From Saccharomycodes ludwigii (lineage: Eukaryota; Ascomycota; Saccharomycetes; Saccharomycodales; Saccharomycodaceae), in contig NC_060200.1 in assembly GCF_020623625.1 (NCBI RefSeq), positions 690,001-754,000 on the forward strand: 64,000 bases of DNA, given 5' to 3'. The notes under the pieces were generated by a model. It saw nothing but the letters and a program-made list of their open reading frames with translations, was not told where the DNA came from and made no database searches. Positions within the stretch are counted from its first letter, which is position 1, and every line of letters begins with the position of its first letter. The translations under genes were made by a program, and so were the position numbers. Below, in pieces: positions 33,754 through 44,105 of this stretch.

Positions 33754-35487
33754 ATGATATCACTAGATTATAGCCAATATCCAAATGAACCAATACAAGA
33801 TGTACATTCTAACAATTCTAGCGATTCAGCAGCAAAACTACTAAGGTCCTCAATAACAAACAACGATATTACTAGCATAACAAGTGCCAATTTAACACCT
33901 GATAATATAACATCTTCCGTAGCTGCAAACAATAAGGATAACAGAAATAAATCGGCTTATCAAAATCCTTTGCAGAATACCAAACAGATAAACACAAACA
34001 AACGTAACTCAGTGACCTTCAATGATAGTGGTCAAAACCCAGTTGGTAACATTAATAATATGGCATTTATAGCTAATACACAGACCACCAAAAATAATAA
34101 AAATTCATTGTCAAATCTAAACAGTAATAACATTGGAAAAAGTTTTGAAGACTACAACCAATTCGAAAAAGACAATGAATTAAGCTTGAATCCATATAGT
34201 TTAGCGCCCAGTACCATACCACCCTTTGCACTTGAGGCAAATTTTAATAAACTTCAACTTAAAAACCCACAAAGGATATCGGATGCCGATATGTTGAATA
34301 GAATAGATCCAAGAATAAAGCTCAAAGACCCATTTTTAGTCTCAAATAATAATAATGCCTGGGTTGTTTTCACTTCTAAAATAGGTTCCAATACTTCTTA
34401 TTCCTATGATAAGAAAGTTCATTATAAGAAAGGCGCAAAGTCATTTGACACTTATAAAATAGATAAAAATAGGAAAAGCAACAATGGCGTAGAACATAAA
34501 AACAACAGCAGCAGCGGTTTTTCCGTATCAAGAAAATCAACGAGGGTTGCACCAACGTCGCAACCATCATCATCATCCTTATCTTATTCTTCATTGTCAA
34601 AAGGCTCGTCGTCTTCTAATGAATGTAATTTGGAGAAACTAGCGTCCGAAGTTTTTGTAGACTTGGAAGGTGAATGGGGCGGTAAGAAAAGATTAGAAGC
34701 AGTTTTAAATGGCCCTGATCTAGCCACACATCAATTTAAAAATGATAAAGAAAGGAGACAGTGGAATAGTTATGCTCATCAAATAAGGGATTTATATTAT
34801 TCTAATGACAAAAAGAAAAGATCTAGTCAAAGGTTCTCCGTGGGAAATAAAGAAAAACTACAAGAATATTTAAACAGACAATTTTCGGAAAGGAATGGTG
34901 GACGTCCGATCTTCAATTTTAGAAAAAAAAGAAAACTAAGACCCTATCTAAAGAGATTGCTTTTTGATAACCGTTATTTCTTGTTAAGTTTAAGACTATC
35001 GATTGGAGTTTTTTGTGTTGTATCACTAGCTTTGGCTGTTAGGATCTTTGATATTTCTAGGTCAGATATTGAAAGTATAGATTTCCGTTTAACACAACAA
35101 CCAAGTACTATCATGACTATTTGCGTCAGTACAATTGCATTGGCTTATATTATATATATTGCATATGATGAATTTACTGGTCAACCATTAGGTTTGCGAG
35201 ATCCCCTGGGCAAATTAAGGCTACTTTTGCTGGATTTATTGTTCATTATATTTTCAAGTGCAAATTTGGCATTATCGTTTAATACAATGCTTGATCACAG
35301 ATGGGCTTGTCATCCTTTAACTTCGCAAGAAATAGCTACAAAAGATGATTTGCCAAAGATTGGGTTTTTATGTAGGAAGCAAAAGGCCTTATCCTCATTT
35401 CTTTTCGTTGTATTATTTTTTTGGATATCTACCTTTACATTGAGTATTGTAAGAGTAGTGAGTAGAGTTAGTGGGCAGCCTGATTAA
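33754..35487 (+). CDS. SRF1: Srf1, regulator of phospholipase D (Spo14)
   Basis: The product has 577 residues (S. cerevisiae Srf1 437). The N-terminal 300 residues are Ser/Asn-rich and disordered. A conserved segment NDKERRQWNSYAHQIRDLYY comes before the membrane part, which has four hydrophobic stretches (about 409-432, 450-470, 488-509 and 548-571) and a central FTGQPLGLRDPLGKLRLLL motif. The loop after the third contains HRWACHP. In S. cerevisiae Srf1 is a membrane protein that activates Spo14 phospholipase D. It is directly upstream of CDC53, as YDL133W is of YDL132W. The extra N-terminal length is low complexity. Confidence 0.8.
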   Translation: MISLDYSQYPNEPIQDVHSNNSSDSAAKLLRSSITNNDITSITSANLTPDNITSSVAANNKDNRNKSAYQNPLQNTKQINTNKRNSVTFNDSGQNPVGNINNMAFIANTQTTKNNKNSLSNLNSNNIGKSFEDYNQFEKDNELSLNPYSLAPSTIPPFALEANFNKLQLKNPQRISDADMLNRIDPRIKLKDPFLVSNNNNAWVVFTSKIGSNTSYSYDKKVHYKKGAKSFDTYKIDKNRKSNNGVEHKNNSSSGFSVSRKSTRVAPTSQPSSSSLSYSSLSKGSSSSNECNLEKLASEVFVDLEGEWGGKKRLEAVLNGPDLATHQFKNDKERRQWNSYAHQIRDLYYSNDKKKRSSQRFSVGNKEKLQEYLNRQFSERNGGRPIFNFRKKRKLRPYLKRLLFDNRYFLLSLRLSIGVFCVVSLALAVRIFDISRSDIESIDFRLTQQPSTIMTICVSTIALAYIIYIAYDEFTGQPLGLRDPLGKLRLLLLDLLFIIFSSANLALSFNTMLDHRWACHPLTSQEIATKDDLPKIGFLCRKQKALSSFLFVVLFFWISTFTLSIVRVVSRVSGQPD

Positions 35488-35580
35488 TTGCTTAAGGACG
35501 TGCTTTGATGTCACCACAATAAACGGTCTTTTAAATTTTTTATTTGTTGATAGAATCTTTTTTTTTTTTTTTTTTTTTTT

Positions 35581-35606
35581 TATTTATTTATTTATTTATT
35601 TATTTA
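35581..35606. repeat. (TATT)n microsatellite
   Basis: About six TTTA units directly after a T21-type run, in the SRF1 3' flank. Confidence 0.85.
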
Positions 35607-35796
35607 GTCATCCAGCATTCTTATATATTACACGTATATCATTACATATTACTATTATTCTTCAATGATAGTATCATGGACTATCATGGCATATACATAG
35701 AAAATTATGAAATATTTATTTTTTAATTTGTACCAAGAACGATTTAATTCCAGACTTTTTATTTATTTTAGTTTTATTTTTACATTTGCATTTATT

Positions 35797-35803
35797 CGGG
35801 TAA
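35797..35803 (+). promoter_or_regulatory. Reb1-type site (CGGGTAA) upstream of CDC53
   Basis: Exact core, 400 bases before the CDC53 start and 37 bases from the PACE-like box. Confidence 0.45.
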
Positions 35804-35839
35804 TATGCACGCAGCAGTTATAAATGTTTCATTGGTCTT

Positions 35840-35848
35840 TTTGCCACT
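35840..35848 (-). promoter_or_regulatory. PACE-like Rpn4 element upstream of CDC53
   Basis: TTTGCCACT on the plus strand is AGTGGCAAA on the minus strand, the same 9-mer found before UFD2. It is 349 bases before CDC53. Confidence 0.45.
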
Positions 35849-36196
35849 CAGCGCAATAAAAAAAAAAAAAAAAATTAATAATAAATTTTCATTTCAGTAT
35901 CTTAGTAAAAAAAGCACAAAAGAAATTTTTAAAAAAAAAAAAATATTTAACTTAATACGGGTCATAAGTTACCATATTTGAATACTCAGGTTGCTAGTTT
36001 TCATAACAAAAAAAAAAAATACAAGAGAAAAAAAAAAAAAAATAAAAAAAAAAAAAAAAAAAAAAAAAGGCCAATGCACATTTGGATAAACTTAACGTTT
36101 TAAGGATAGAAAAATAATAAAATAAACTATAATCCACTATTGTTCCGTTTACACACACATACACATATATATATTCACAAACAAAAGAAATAAACA

Positions 36197-38644
36197 ATGT
36201 CAGAGCTCGGTTTACCAAAGTCTAATGATTTAGAAGCTACTTGGAATTTTATTGAGCCAGGTGTCAATAAAATTTTGGGCCCAAGATCTTTAAAGGAAAC
36301 AGAACGTATGCGTGAAGAACAAAGATATAATCACACACGTACAATTTTATCACCAACCACCTATATGGATATTTATACCGCTATTTATAATTATTGTGTT
36401 GATAAATCAAGTTTTTCCACTACCGACCAGCCACAGCAACAAAATACTATGCCCTCCCTAAGCAGATCCATCATATCTGGTAGTGAATTGTATTTCAGAC
36501 TAGAAACACACTTAGAGTCTTATTTAAACACTTTAGAAAAAAGAGATAATGAAACTTTCCTGCAATTTTATGTTAGACGTTGGAAAAGATTTGTGATTGG
36601 GGCTCATTTTCTAAATCATGCTTTTGATTATATGAACAGATATTGGGTTCAAAAGGAAAGAAGCGATGGAAAAAGAAACATTTTTAATATCTATCATTTG
36701 TGTATTTTCATTTGGAAGCAGATAATTTTCGAAAAGAACAAAGACCTATTAATTGATGAAATTCTATACTTGATTACTAAGGAAAGAAATCTTCAAGTTA
36801 TCGATCAATCTTTGATTTATGGTAGCATTGAATCATTTGTTACCATGGGCATTGATAAACACGATTTGAAAAAGTTGAATTTGGAATGTTATATAGATTC
36901 CTTTGAGGGACGGTTTTTAGAGGTTACTGAGGAGTTTTGGTCTGAGCATTGTAAAAACTTTTTATCAGAGCATACTGTCGATGAATATATTTATGAGGTT
37001 GAGAGAATTATCAAATACGAAGAGCTTGTTGTTAACAGCTACTTGGATCCGCACACAATAAAACTATCCTCAAATATCTTGAACAAAGTTTTGATTGATG
37101 AACATAAGGAAGAGTTGTACAAAACATTTGTGTTATTCTTGGATGCCCAAAATGAGAGCTCAATAAAATTGCTATACACATTACTTAAGAGGGAAGTAAA
37201 CTTATTGCCAAGATTAGCGCAAATTTTTGAAAGCTATGTTAAGAGTTTCGGGGAAACTGCCGTTTCCACTTTAATCAATGAGACAAATGGTAATGTTTCC
37301 CCTAAAGACTACATTAAATGTTTAATCAAAGTGTATGATACCTTTCTGTCGATTGCCAAAAATTGTTTTGATAGTGAAGTTTCCTTTATCAAAAGCTTGG
37401 ATAACGCCGCAAGGATGTTTATCAATGTTAATGAATTTGCTTATCCTCCGGGAACACCATCTTCTGAAACATCAAAGACACCTGAAATGTTGGCCAAATA
37501 TAGTGATTTATTATTGAAAAGGTCTGCTAAAAACCAAGGCTTGGTTTCTGACATGAGCATTAGCGATATTATGGTCATTTTCAAGTTTTTAAGCGAAAAG
37601 GATGCATTTGAAAAACATTATAGAAGATTATTTGCTAAAAGATTGATTCATGGCACCTCTATCAGTGATGTAGCTGAAGAAGATGTCATTCAAAGGTTGC
37701 AAAACGAAAATAGTATGGAATATACGGGTAAAATCACCAAAATGTTTCAAGACATTAAGTTATCTAAACAGTTGGAAGTTGAATTTGAAAATGCTATAAA
37801 GGTCGATCCAGATTATTCTAGAACTAAGTACCCTGAATTTCAACCATTTGTTTTGGCAGAAACCATGTGGCCATTCCCTTACACTAAAGTTGATTTTCAA
37901 TTGCCTAAAGACTTGCTTCCAACATATAAAGGTTTAGAAAAACTGTATGCTTCAAAGCATAACGGAAGAATATTGAAATGGTTATGGCCATTATGTAGAG
38001 GTGAAATTCAGGCAGACATAGGTAAAGAAGGTAGGCCACCTTTTATATTTACCGTTACCTTGTTTCAAATGGCTATACTTTTACAATTTAATGATACAGC
38101 TGTTTTAACCATGGGAGAAATTTGTAAAAAAACAAAATTATCTATTAATGAGGTTATTAATAACATTGTTCCGTTTATCAAGTTGAAGCTGTTGCAGCAA
38201 TCACCACCTCAAATCAGTGCTTTAACGTCTTTACGGACAGAATTCGAATTGGCACATCCCTATAAGGCTGCCAAATCTAAGATCAATTTTGCTAATGGTA
38301 TTAAATCCGATGTTGCATCAGTTTTGTTATCACAACAGCAACAGCAACAGCAACAGCAGGGAAATCATAACCTGGGCAATTTGGCGGATACACAGGATGA
38401 TCTTGAGGAAACGAATGCTGAGTTAGACAGCGAAAGACAAGTATTCTTGGAAAGTTGTATAGTAAGAATCCTAAAGAAAAATGGTAAATTGCATCACAGT
38501 TCTTTAGTCAATGAGTGCATTGTTATGGCGCAAGAAAGGTTTCATCCTAAAGTTTCAATGATTAAACGCGCTATTGAAGATTTGATAAGCAAGGAATACA
38601 TTCAAAGATTGGAAGATGGGGAAACCTATGAATATTTAGCCTGA
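36197..38644 (+). CDS. CDC53: Cullin Cdc53, scaffold of SCF ubiquitin ligases
   Basis: The product has 815 residues, the same as S. cerevisiae Cdc53. The N-terminal cullin repeats (about 1-400) bind Skp1; the cullin-homology region (about 420-690) binds the RING protein Hrt1; the winged-helix C-terminus ends YEYLA. The neddylation motif IVRILK puts the acceptor lysine at residue 760 (codon 38474-38476), the same number as the Rub1 site of S. cerevisiae Cdc53. A run of ten Gln (CAA/CAG mixed, near 38331-38361) followed by an acidic linker lies just before the neddylation winged helix. Located between SRF1 and LYS20/21, as in S. cerevisiae (YDL133W-132W-131W). Confidence 0.97.
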   Translation: MSELGLPKSNDLEATWNFIEPGVNKILGPRSLKETERMREEQRYNHTRTILSPTTYMDIYTAIYNYCVDKSSFSTTDQPQQQNTMPSLSRSIISGSELYFRLETHLESYLNTLEKRDNETFLQFYVRRWKRFVIGAHFLNHAFDYMNRYWVQKERSDGKRNIFNIYHLCIFIWKQIIFEKNKDLLIDEILYLITKERNLQVIDQSLIYGSIESFVTMGIDKHDLKKLNLECYIDSFEGRFLEVTEEFWSEHCKNFLSEHTVDEYIYEVERIIKYEELVVNSYLDPHTIKLSSNILNKVLIDEHKEELYKTFVLFLDAQNESSIKLLYTLLKREVNLLPRLAQIFESYVKSFGETAVSTLINETNGNVSPKDYIKCLIKVYDTFLSIAKNCFDSEVSFIKSLDNAARMFINVNEFAYPPGTPSSETSKTPEMLAKYSDLLLKRSAKNQGLVSDMSISDIMVIFKFLSEKDAFEKHYRRLFAKRLIHGTSISDVAEEDVIQRLQNENSMEYTGKITKMFQDIKLSKQLEVEFENAIKVDPDYSRTKYPEFQPFVLAETMWPFPYTKVDFQLPKDLLPTYKGLEKLYASKHNGRILKWLWPLCRGEIQADIGKEGRPPFIFTVTLFQMAILLQFNDTAVLTMGEICKKTKLSINEVINNIVPFIKLKLLQQSPPQISALTSLRTEFELAHPYKAAKSKINFANGIKSDVASVLLSQQQQQQQQQGNHNLGNLADTQDDLEETNAELDSERQVFLESCIVRILKKNGKLHHSSLVNECIVMAQERFHPKVSMIKRAIEDLISKEYIQRLEDGETYEYLA

Positions 38645-38660
38645 TATGATTATGATGAAT

Positions 38661-38744
38661 TTTGTTTTATTTTATTTTATTTTATTTTATTTTATTTTAT
38701 TTTATTTTATTTTATTTTATTTTATTTTGTTTTGTTTTATTTTA
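38661..38744. repeat. (TTTTA)n pentanucleotide repeat
   Basis: About 15 tandem TTTTA units, with a few TTTTG variants near both ends, immediately after the CDC53 stop, so probably within its 3' UTR. Confidence 0.9.
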
Positions 38745-39373
38745 GTAAACAGAAATATAATATGTACGTTCATTACAAATACTTTTATTTTCTGTGATTT
38801 TTTTTAATTTTCTTTTTCTTATCGTAATTTTTTTTTTTTATTTTTATTTTTTTACCACATAAATATTTGTTTGCCCTTTTTCCATATGTTGATTCTTACA
38901 GTGATAAATTATTTCTTTCTCTTAATACATCACCCAATTTTTTATTTATAGTTTTTGGGTGGAATATTCCTTAAGAAAAGGCCATAAAGGAGTTTCTTTT
39001 TATTTTTTGTTTGCTTACGGTACAACTCACGTTCTCGTTATACAAGGAAAAAAACTTTTTATTTTTATTTTTTATTTTTGAATGATCAATTAATTTAAAA
39101 CATTTTATGCGCAACAGCTTATTTTACCCAGAAGAAATATCTATTCTGCAAGTTTTATTAATAAGTAATCTGAGTCCGTTTGTCACTCATTTTTTTAAAA
39201 ACAAAAATTGGTGGCTGGTCGTTAGGCTCAAAATTACTCGTTTATTTATTTACTTCGTGTTTGTGTGCAGTATTTTCTTAAACTATCAAGAATCTCCTTA
39301 TGACATTAATTTTTAAGATAAGAAAATAGTGGTGAAAAATTTTTTTCCCTTAGCAATTTTTAAAAATAAAAAA

Positions 39374-39379
39374 TGACTC
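39374..39379 (+). promoter_or_regulatory. Gcn4-like site upstream of LYS20
   Basis: TGACTC (AAATGACTCTAAA context), a Gcn4 half-consensus missing the final A, 373 bases before the homocitrate synthase gene. Short, so only suggestive. Confidence 0.3.
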
Positions 39380-39746
39380 TAAAAAGTTTTAAAAAAAATA
39401 TAGCGAATTTTCTTGAGGAAAAAATTTTATTGAATTTTTTAAGTGAGTATATAAAGCGAAGTTTCAATGAATTTTAGTTATCATAAATTATTTTCTATTC
39501 TAGCAATTTTTTTCTTTTCTTTCTCTATTAGAAATTCTATATTATTTTTCTCTAAACTTTTTATAAGAAAAAAAAATAAAAATATCCAAAAACAATAAGA
39601 ATATTGATTTTATCAAATAAATTATATAAGTATACTACTTTTTTGTCTCTTCATTAAAAGAAAAAGGAAAAGGAAAGGAAAAAGAAAAACAAAAAAAAAA
39701 AAAAAAAAAAAAGTTTAACAATAAATAAAGCGAACCAGAAAACGAA

Positions 39747-41057
39747 ATGTCCGATTTCCAAGAAGTTACCGAATCCACTCCAAAAGTTCAAGTCAATCCT
39801 TATGGCCCAAACCCAAGTGATTTTTTGTCCAATGTCCAAAACTTCCAATTGATCGAATCCACTTTAAGAGAAGGTGAACAATTTGCCAACGCCTTTTTCA
39901 CCACTGAAAAGAAAATTGAAATTGCCAAGGCTCTAGATGACTTTGGTGTTGATTACATTGAATTGACTTCTCCTGTTGCTTCTGAACAAAGTAAAAAGGA
40001 TTGTGAAGCTATTTGCAAATTGGGCTTAAAAGCTAAGATCTTAACACATATCCGTTGTCACATGGATGATGCTAGAGTTGCTGTTGAAACCGGTGTTGAT
40101 GGTGTTGATGTTGTTATTGGTACCTCGAAATTTTTAAGACAATATTCTCACGGTAAGGATATGAATTATATCTCCAAGGCCGCTATTGAAGTTATTGAAT
40201 TTGTCAAATCCAAGGGTTTGGAAATTCGTTTTTCTTCAGAAGATTCTTTCAGATCAGATTTGGTGGATCTATTAAACATTTACAAGACTGTTGATAAAAT
40301 TGGTGTTAACAGAATTGGTATTGCTGATACTGTTGGTTGTGCTAACCCAAGACAAGTTTATGAATTGGTCAGAACTTTGAAAAGTGTAGTTTCTTGTGAT
40401 ATTGAATGTCATTTCCACAACGATACAGGTTGTGCCATTGCTAACGCCTATACTGCTTTAGAAGGTGGTGCTAGATTGATCGATGTTTCTGTCTTGGGTA
40501 TCGGTGAAAGAAACGGTATTACCCCATTGGGTGGTTTGATGGCTAGGATGATTGTTGCAGCACCAGATTATGTCAAGTCTAAATATAAATTACATAAATT
40601 ACGTGATTTAGAAACCTTAGTTGCTGAAGCAGTCGAAGTCAATATTCCATTCAATAACCCAATTACTGGGTTCTGTGCATTCACTCACAAAGCTGGTATT
40701 CACGCCAAGGCTATATTGGCCAATCCATCTACATATGAAATTCTAAACCCAAGTGATTTTGGTATGACCAGATATATCCACTTTGCTAACAGGTTGACTG
40801 GTTGGAATGCTATTAAGAGTAGAGTTGATCAACTAAACTTACATTTAACTGACGCTCAATGTAAGGAAGTCACTGCTAAGATCAAAAAATTGGGTGATAT
40901 CAGACCTTTGAACATTGATGACGTTGATTCTATAATTAAGGATTACCATGCTGAAGTGTCCACGCCAGTTATAAAGTCTAAAAAGAAGAGTAGCGATGAT
41001 GTAGATGAAATTGATATTTCTAAACCAGCTGCCAAAAAATCGAAGTTATCTGAATGA
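39747..41057 (+). CDS. LYS20: Homocitrate synthase (Lys20/Lys21)
   Basis: The product has 436 residues (Lys20 428). It condenses acetyl-CoA with 2-oxoglutarate, the first step of the fungal alpha-aminoadipate route to lysine. The TIM barrel starts at [19 protein letters not shown] with the catalytic Arg and metal-binding Asp/Glu region; [10 protein letters not shown] carries the metal-ligand histidines; [19 protein letters not shown] and the C-terminal regulatory helices follow. The basic C-terminus (KSKKKSS and AAKKSK) resembles the nuclear-targeting tail known for S. cerevisiae Lys20/21. Only one copy is present where S. cerevisiae has the LYS20/LYS21 pair. Codon choice is strongly biased (GGT, GAA, AAG), so it is probably well expressed. 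Confidence 0.97.
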   Translation: MSDFQEVTESTPKVQVNPYGPNPSDFLSNVQNFQLIESTLREGEQFANAFFTTEKKIEIAKALDDFGVDYIELTSPVASEQSKKDCEAICKLGLKAKILTHIRCHMDDARVAVETGVDGVDVVIGTSKFLRQYSHGKDMNYISKAAIEVIEFVKSKGLEIRFSSEDSFRSDLVDLLNIYKTVDKIGVNRIGIADTVGCANPRQVYELVRTLKSVVSCDIECHFHNDTGCAIANAYTALEGGARLIDVSVLGIGERNGITPLGGLMARMIVAAPDYVKSKYKLHKLRDLETLVAEAVEVNIPFNNPITGFCAFTHKAGIHAKAILANPSTYEILNPSDFGMTRYIHFANRLTGWNAIKSRVDQLNLHLTDAQCKEVTAKIKKLGDIRPLNIDDVDSIIKDYHAEVSTPVIKSKKKSSDDVDEIDISKPAAKKSKLSE

Positions 41058-41195
41058 ACCGGTCCTAATCACGCTATTTTTTTTTTTTATTTATTTTCAG
41101 TAGTTGTATATTAGTCTCATTATTCACTCATTCCATTTTTATTTATTTTTCATATATAAGAAACAATAACATACATAGTTTTTTTCACTCTTCTT

Positions 41196-42224
41196 TTAGA
41201 ATTTATTGTAACTGTATAATTCCAAATTACCATCTATAAAGCTTGAAGCTACTCTATCAGAGATAAAATCGACATCTATAAAGGTGTTATTATGGTTTGC
41301 AAGGTAAATTGCGTCATCTACTATATCAATTCCATCAGCTAGATCAACAATATGACCTGCTGCAAATAATAAATTATCATCTATGAATTTGACTCTGGAT
41401 AGAAATTTGCCTGGGTTATGGTTTTTGCATAATTTTTTATGATTTATCATATTACTAACATCAGTATTGTAATCCACAGGAATCTTGGTTGATATAGTCC
41501 CGTTTTTTTCAACAGATCGTACTGTTAAGGTATTATCAAAATGAAAAGTGACAAGCTTAGATTTATCTGGGGACAATGCTATTGAAGTCGTGCTACCATT
41601 AGTGTTGTGGGTAGGAGTGGTGAGTTTTTGTAATGGATTACAATTTTTTTGCTTACTACCCTTTATTTTATTGGTATTTGAGTTTTGATTTCGCAGATCC
41701 CAAATGTAAATAGTAGGATCTAACCCTGTGGTATAAATATAGTAATGGTCTTTGTTACCATAACTGGTGGAATCTAACGTGAATAAGGGATAATCCGTAT
41801 GGAAAAGGTTAACTAAAGGATTAGAACACCTTATATCCCAGACTTTTAAATTACCATCATCGCCTACAGAATAAACTGAACCATCATTGCTATTCGACTG
41901 CAATTGATTAATTACATTGCTACCATGTGCTTTATAATCAAATATTTTATGTCCTTTCGTTAGATCTACTAAAGTTATTTTACCACTGGAAGATCCTGTC
42001 AGTAAACAATTGTACTGTGTACTAAAATCAATTGTAGTTATTGGACTGTACTGAAGTTGAGAATCACTGATTACATAAGTATCATTGGTATTCCTCAAAG
42101 ACCAAATATTTATTTTCGAATCCATGCCCGCAGAAACTAACCTTTGGTTAGGAATAAATTTGGTTGCCAACACTGGGCCATTATGACCATTTTTCAATGC
42201 ATATTGTTCTTGAAAATACTTCAT
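41196..42224 (-). CDS. WD40-repeat protein resembling the U5 snRNP 40-kDa subunit
   Basis: The product has 342 residues, essentially one seven-bladed propeller without extra domains. Blades can be followed in the order of human SNRNP40: GHNGPVLATKFIPN..LVSAGMDSKINIWSL; TTIDFS..LLTGSSSGKITLVDL; AHGSNVINQ..VYSVGDDGNLKVWDIR; PLFTLDS..IYTTGLDPTIYIWDLR; SIALSPDKSKLVTFHFDNTLTV; then NHNPGKFLSRVKF, where SNRNP40 has its NFEKNLLR segment. The blade order and linker content favour U5-40K/Cwf17 over generic WD40 proteins. S. cerevisiae is generally considered to lack this subunit. The last blades are degenerate and Asn-rich inserts occur (about 180-205). It is convergent with LYS20 and divergent from INH1. 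Confidence 0.6.
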   Translation of the reverse strand: MKYFQEQYALKNGHNGPVLATKFIPNQRLVSAGMDSKINIWSLRNTNDTYVISDSQLQYSPITTIDFSTQYNCLLTGSSSGKITLVDLTKGHKIFDYKAHGSNVINQLQSNSNDGSVYSVGDDGNLKVWDIRCSNPLVNLFHTDYPLFTLDSTSYGNKDHYYIYTTGLDPTIYIWDLRNQNSNTNKIKGSKQKNCNPLQKLTTPTHNTNGSTTSIALSPDKSKLVTFHFDNTLTVRSVEKNGTISTKIPVDYNTDVSNMINHKKLCKNHNPGKFLSRVKFIDDNLLFAAGHIVDLADGIDIVDDAIYLANHNNTFIDVDFISDRVASSFIDGNLELYSYNKF

Positions 42225-43296
42225 TAATTTTAGAACGGCTCTTTCTCCTTTAGACCAGGGTGCTATGCATAGGAATTCGGTTGGAAAAGGTGAAAAGAAA
42301 AACAGACAATTTAAATGAGGCTATTTTTTTTTTGATTCATAAATTTTGCCATGTTGTGTTTTCGTGGAGGAAGGGAGTTCGTATGTATTTTCGTTCGAAA
42401 TGATAAAGTGTGATGTGAGAGACTTGCTTTGGAACCAATTAAAATGCACCAAAAAAATATTTTGTAAAAATAGTTTTTTTTTTTTTTTTTTTAATGTAAT
42501 ACGTTACCCGAATTCATATGACATAGTAGTAATGAATATTAATATTATGGTGATATAATATGTGGGATTTAAGGGCACATGAGGTTTGAATACAATCAAA
42601 AATCTATTAAGGGTGTGGGGAAGAGCAAATGGGTTTTTATTTGGTGCAGTGGTTTCTGTATAACTTTTTTAGTTTTTCTTTTTTTTTTTTTTTTTCCCTT
42701 TTGCTGTCCTCTCTTTTTCTCCCCCCTTATCCCCTTTTTTCTATATTAAAATTCTATATTTAAAAAAAAAAAAAAAAAAAAATAATAATAATAATAATGC
42801 TTTAAAATGATTTCTTGTTAGGTATATTGCAGAGTTTGTCAGTTAGTATGCTTTCATCGGTCTGATTCTTGTTTTGATAGGTTAAAAGAAAAATTCGTGT
42901 TTAAATTTAAAGTTTTAATAATTTGGTTATTTTTTTTTTTTGTTTTTTGTTTTTGCTCTATATAAATAATCGCAACTTACTTAACTTGTTATATTTCCAA
43001 GTCTTACTACAACTGTTAGTTTTTGAATTCTGAATTGTTAAACTTTTTTTTTTCTCATGTGTCGTCTGATAATATGTCTGTCATGTACTTGAGATTAATG
43101 TTTTATTATTTTGTAAAGATTTATTTCTTTCTTTCTTAGATGCTTTACGATATCTTATCTTTTTTTCTAAACTACATTTATTATAAGAGACTTAATTCTT
43201 AAATACAATTAAAAAAAAAGGTTCTACTGATTGTATTCGAAAAGAAGAAAAAAAAAAATCTAAAGAAAAATATTTTTTTTAAATATAAATACGCAA
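42225..43296. other. Divergent intergenic region, WD40 gene / INH1
   Basis: About 1.07 kb with a Reb1-type site (42504-42510), long T and A runs (42477-42492, 42762-42781) and no recognisable gene. The frame at 42346-42558 is not supported. Confidence 0.55.
42504..42510 (+). promoter_or_regulatory. Reb1-type site (TTACCCG) upstream of the WD40 gene
   Basis: Exact core 280 bases upstream of the WD40 start, within a divergent promoter. Confidence 0.45.
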
Positions 43297-43575
43297 ATGT
43301 CTACTATGCTAACTCGTTCTGTCCGCACTTTATCTAAACAATTGTCTACTCCCGTGAGATTATACAGCACAGGTGGTTCTGCTGGCTCCATTGGTTCCAC
43401 CAGAACAGATGGTTCTTCTGATAACTTTGTTAAACGTGAAAGAGCACAAGAAGACTATTTTATTATCCAAAGGGAAAAAGAAGAGTTACAAAAGTTGAAG
43501 GAACAATTGAAAAGTCACGAAGACAAAGTCGAAAAATTAAAGAAGGAAATTGATGGTTTTTCTAGTAAAAAATAG
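43297..43575 (+). CDS. INH1: F1Fo-ATPase inhibitor protein IF1
   Basis: The product has 92 residues (S. cerevisiae Inh1 85). The first 22 or so (MSTMLTRSVRTLSKQLSTPVRLYS) are Arg/Ser/Thr-rich without acids, a mitochondrial presequence. The mature part has the inhibitory segment DNFVKRERAQEDYFIIQRE, which inserts at the catalytic interface of F1 when matrix pH falls, followed by a C-terminal coiled coil of Glu/Lys heptads. It lies downstream of LYS20 as INH1 (YDL181W) lies beside LYS20 (YDL182W). The WD40 gene between them is absent in S. cerevisiae. It could equally stand for STF1, the sister gene. Confidence 0.93.
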   Translation: MSTMLTRSVRTLSKQLSTPVRLYSTGGSAGSIGSTRTDGSSDNFVKRERAQEDYFIIQREKEELQKLKEQLKSHEDKVEKLKKEIDGFSSKK

Positions 43576-44068
43576 CTTGGATATGATTCCTAGTGGTAAT
43601 TGATAATATTACATGTAATGAATTTTATTTTGTTTAATTTAAGTATTCCTTTTTTTATATTTTAATTTACAACGTCTATACATTTTTTTTTTTTTTTTTT
43701 TTTGCTCTCCTTTTGTATTAACAAAAATATCTATGTTATGTAATATGAAAAGTGGGATACTAGGTATGCAACAATAAGTTCAGTTTTGTACTTTTAGCGG
43801 GCATCTGTATATTTATTGAATTAAATAAGGGTTGCAAGTTATCTTATATCATTTTTACTGTTTTGGTGGTCATGTAAACTACAGCGTCCACGCTAAAATG
43901 AAGAATAACTATTTGTATTCTCTTGTTTTGTCAATAGAAAACACATCTATGATATCTTAAACATTGTTGCTAACTATTAGATTTTTTTTTTTACTTTTAA
44001 AGTCATTTTTTTTTTATTGTTTTTGTCACACTAGTATTTCATAGTTTATTAGCTAAATTAAATTGACA

Positions 44069-44105
<37 letters not shown>

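Larger units (their letters stand above)
35488..36196. other. Intergenic region upstream of CDC53
   Basis: It contains a TTTA microsatellite (35581-35606), a Reb1-type site (35797-35803), a PACE-like site (35840-35848) and long A runs. No gene is seen. Confidence 0.6.
38645..39746. other. Intergenic region, CDC53 to LYS20
   Basis: It contains the TTTTA repeat (38661-38744), several T runs and a Gcn4-like TGACTC (39374-39379). The frame at 39107-39316 shows no protein features. Confidence 0.55.
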
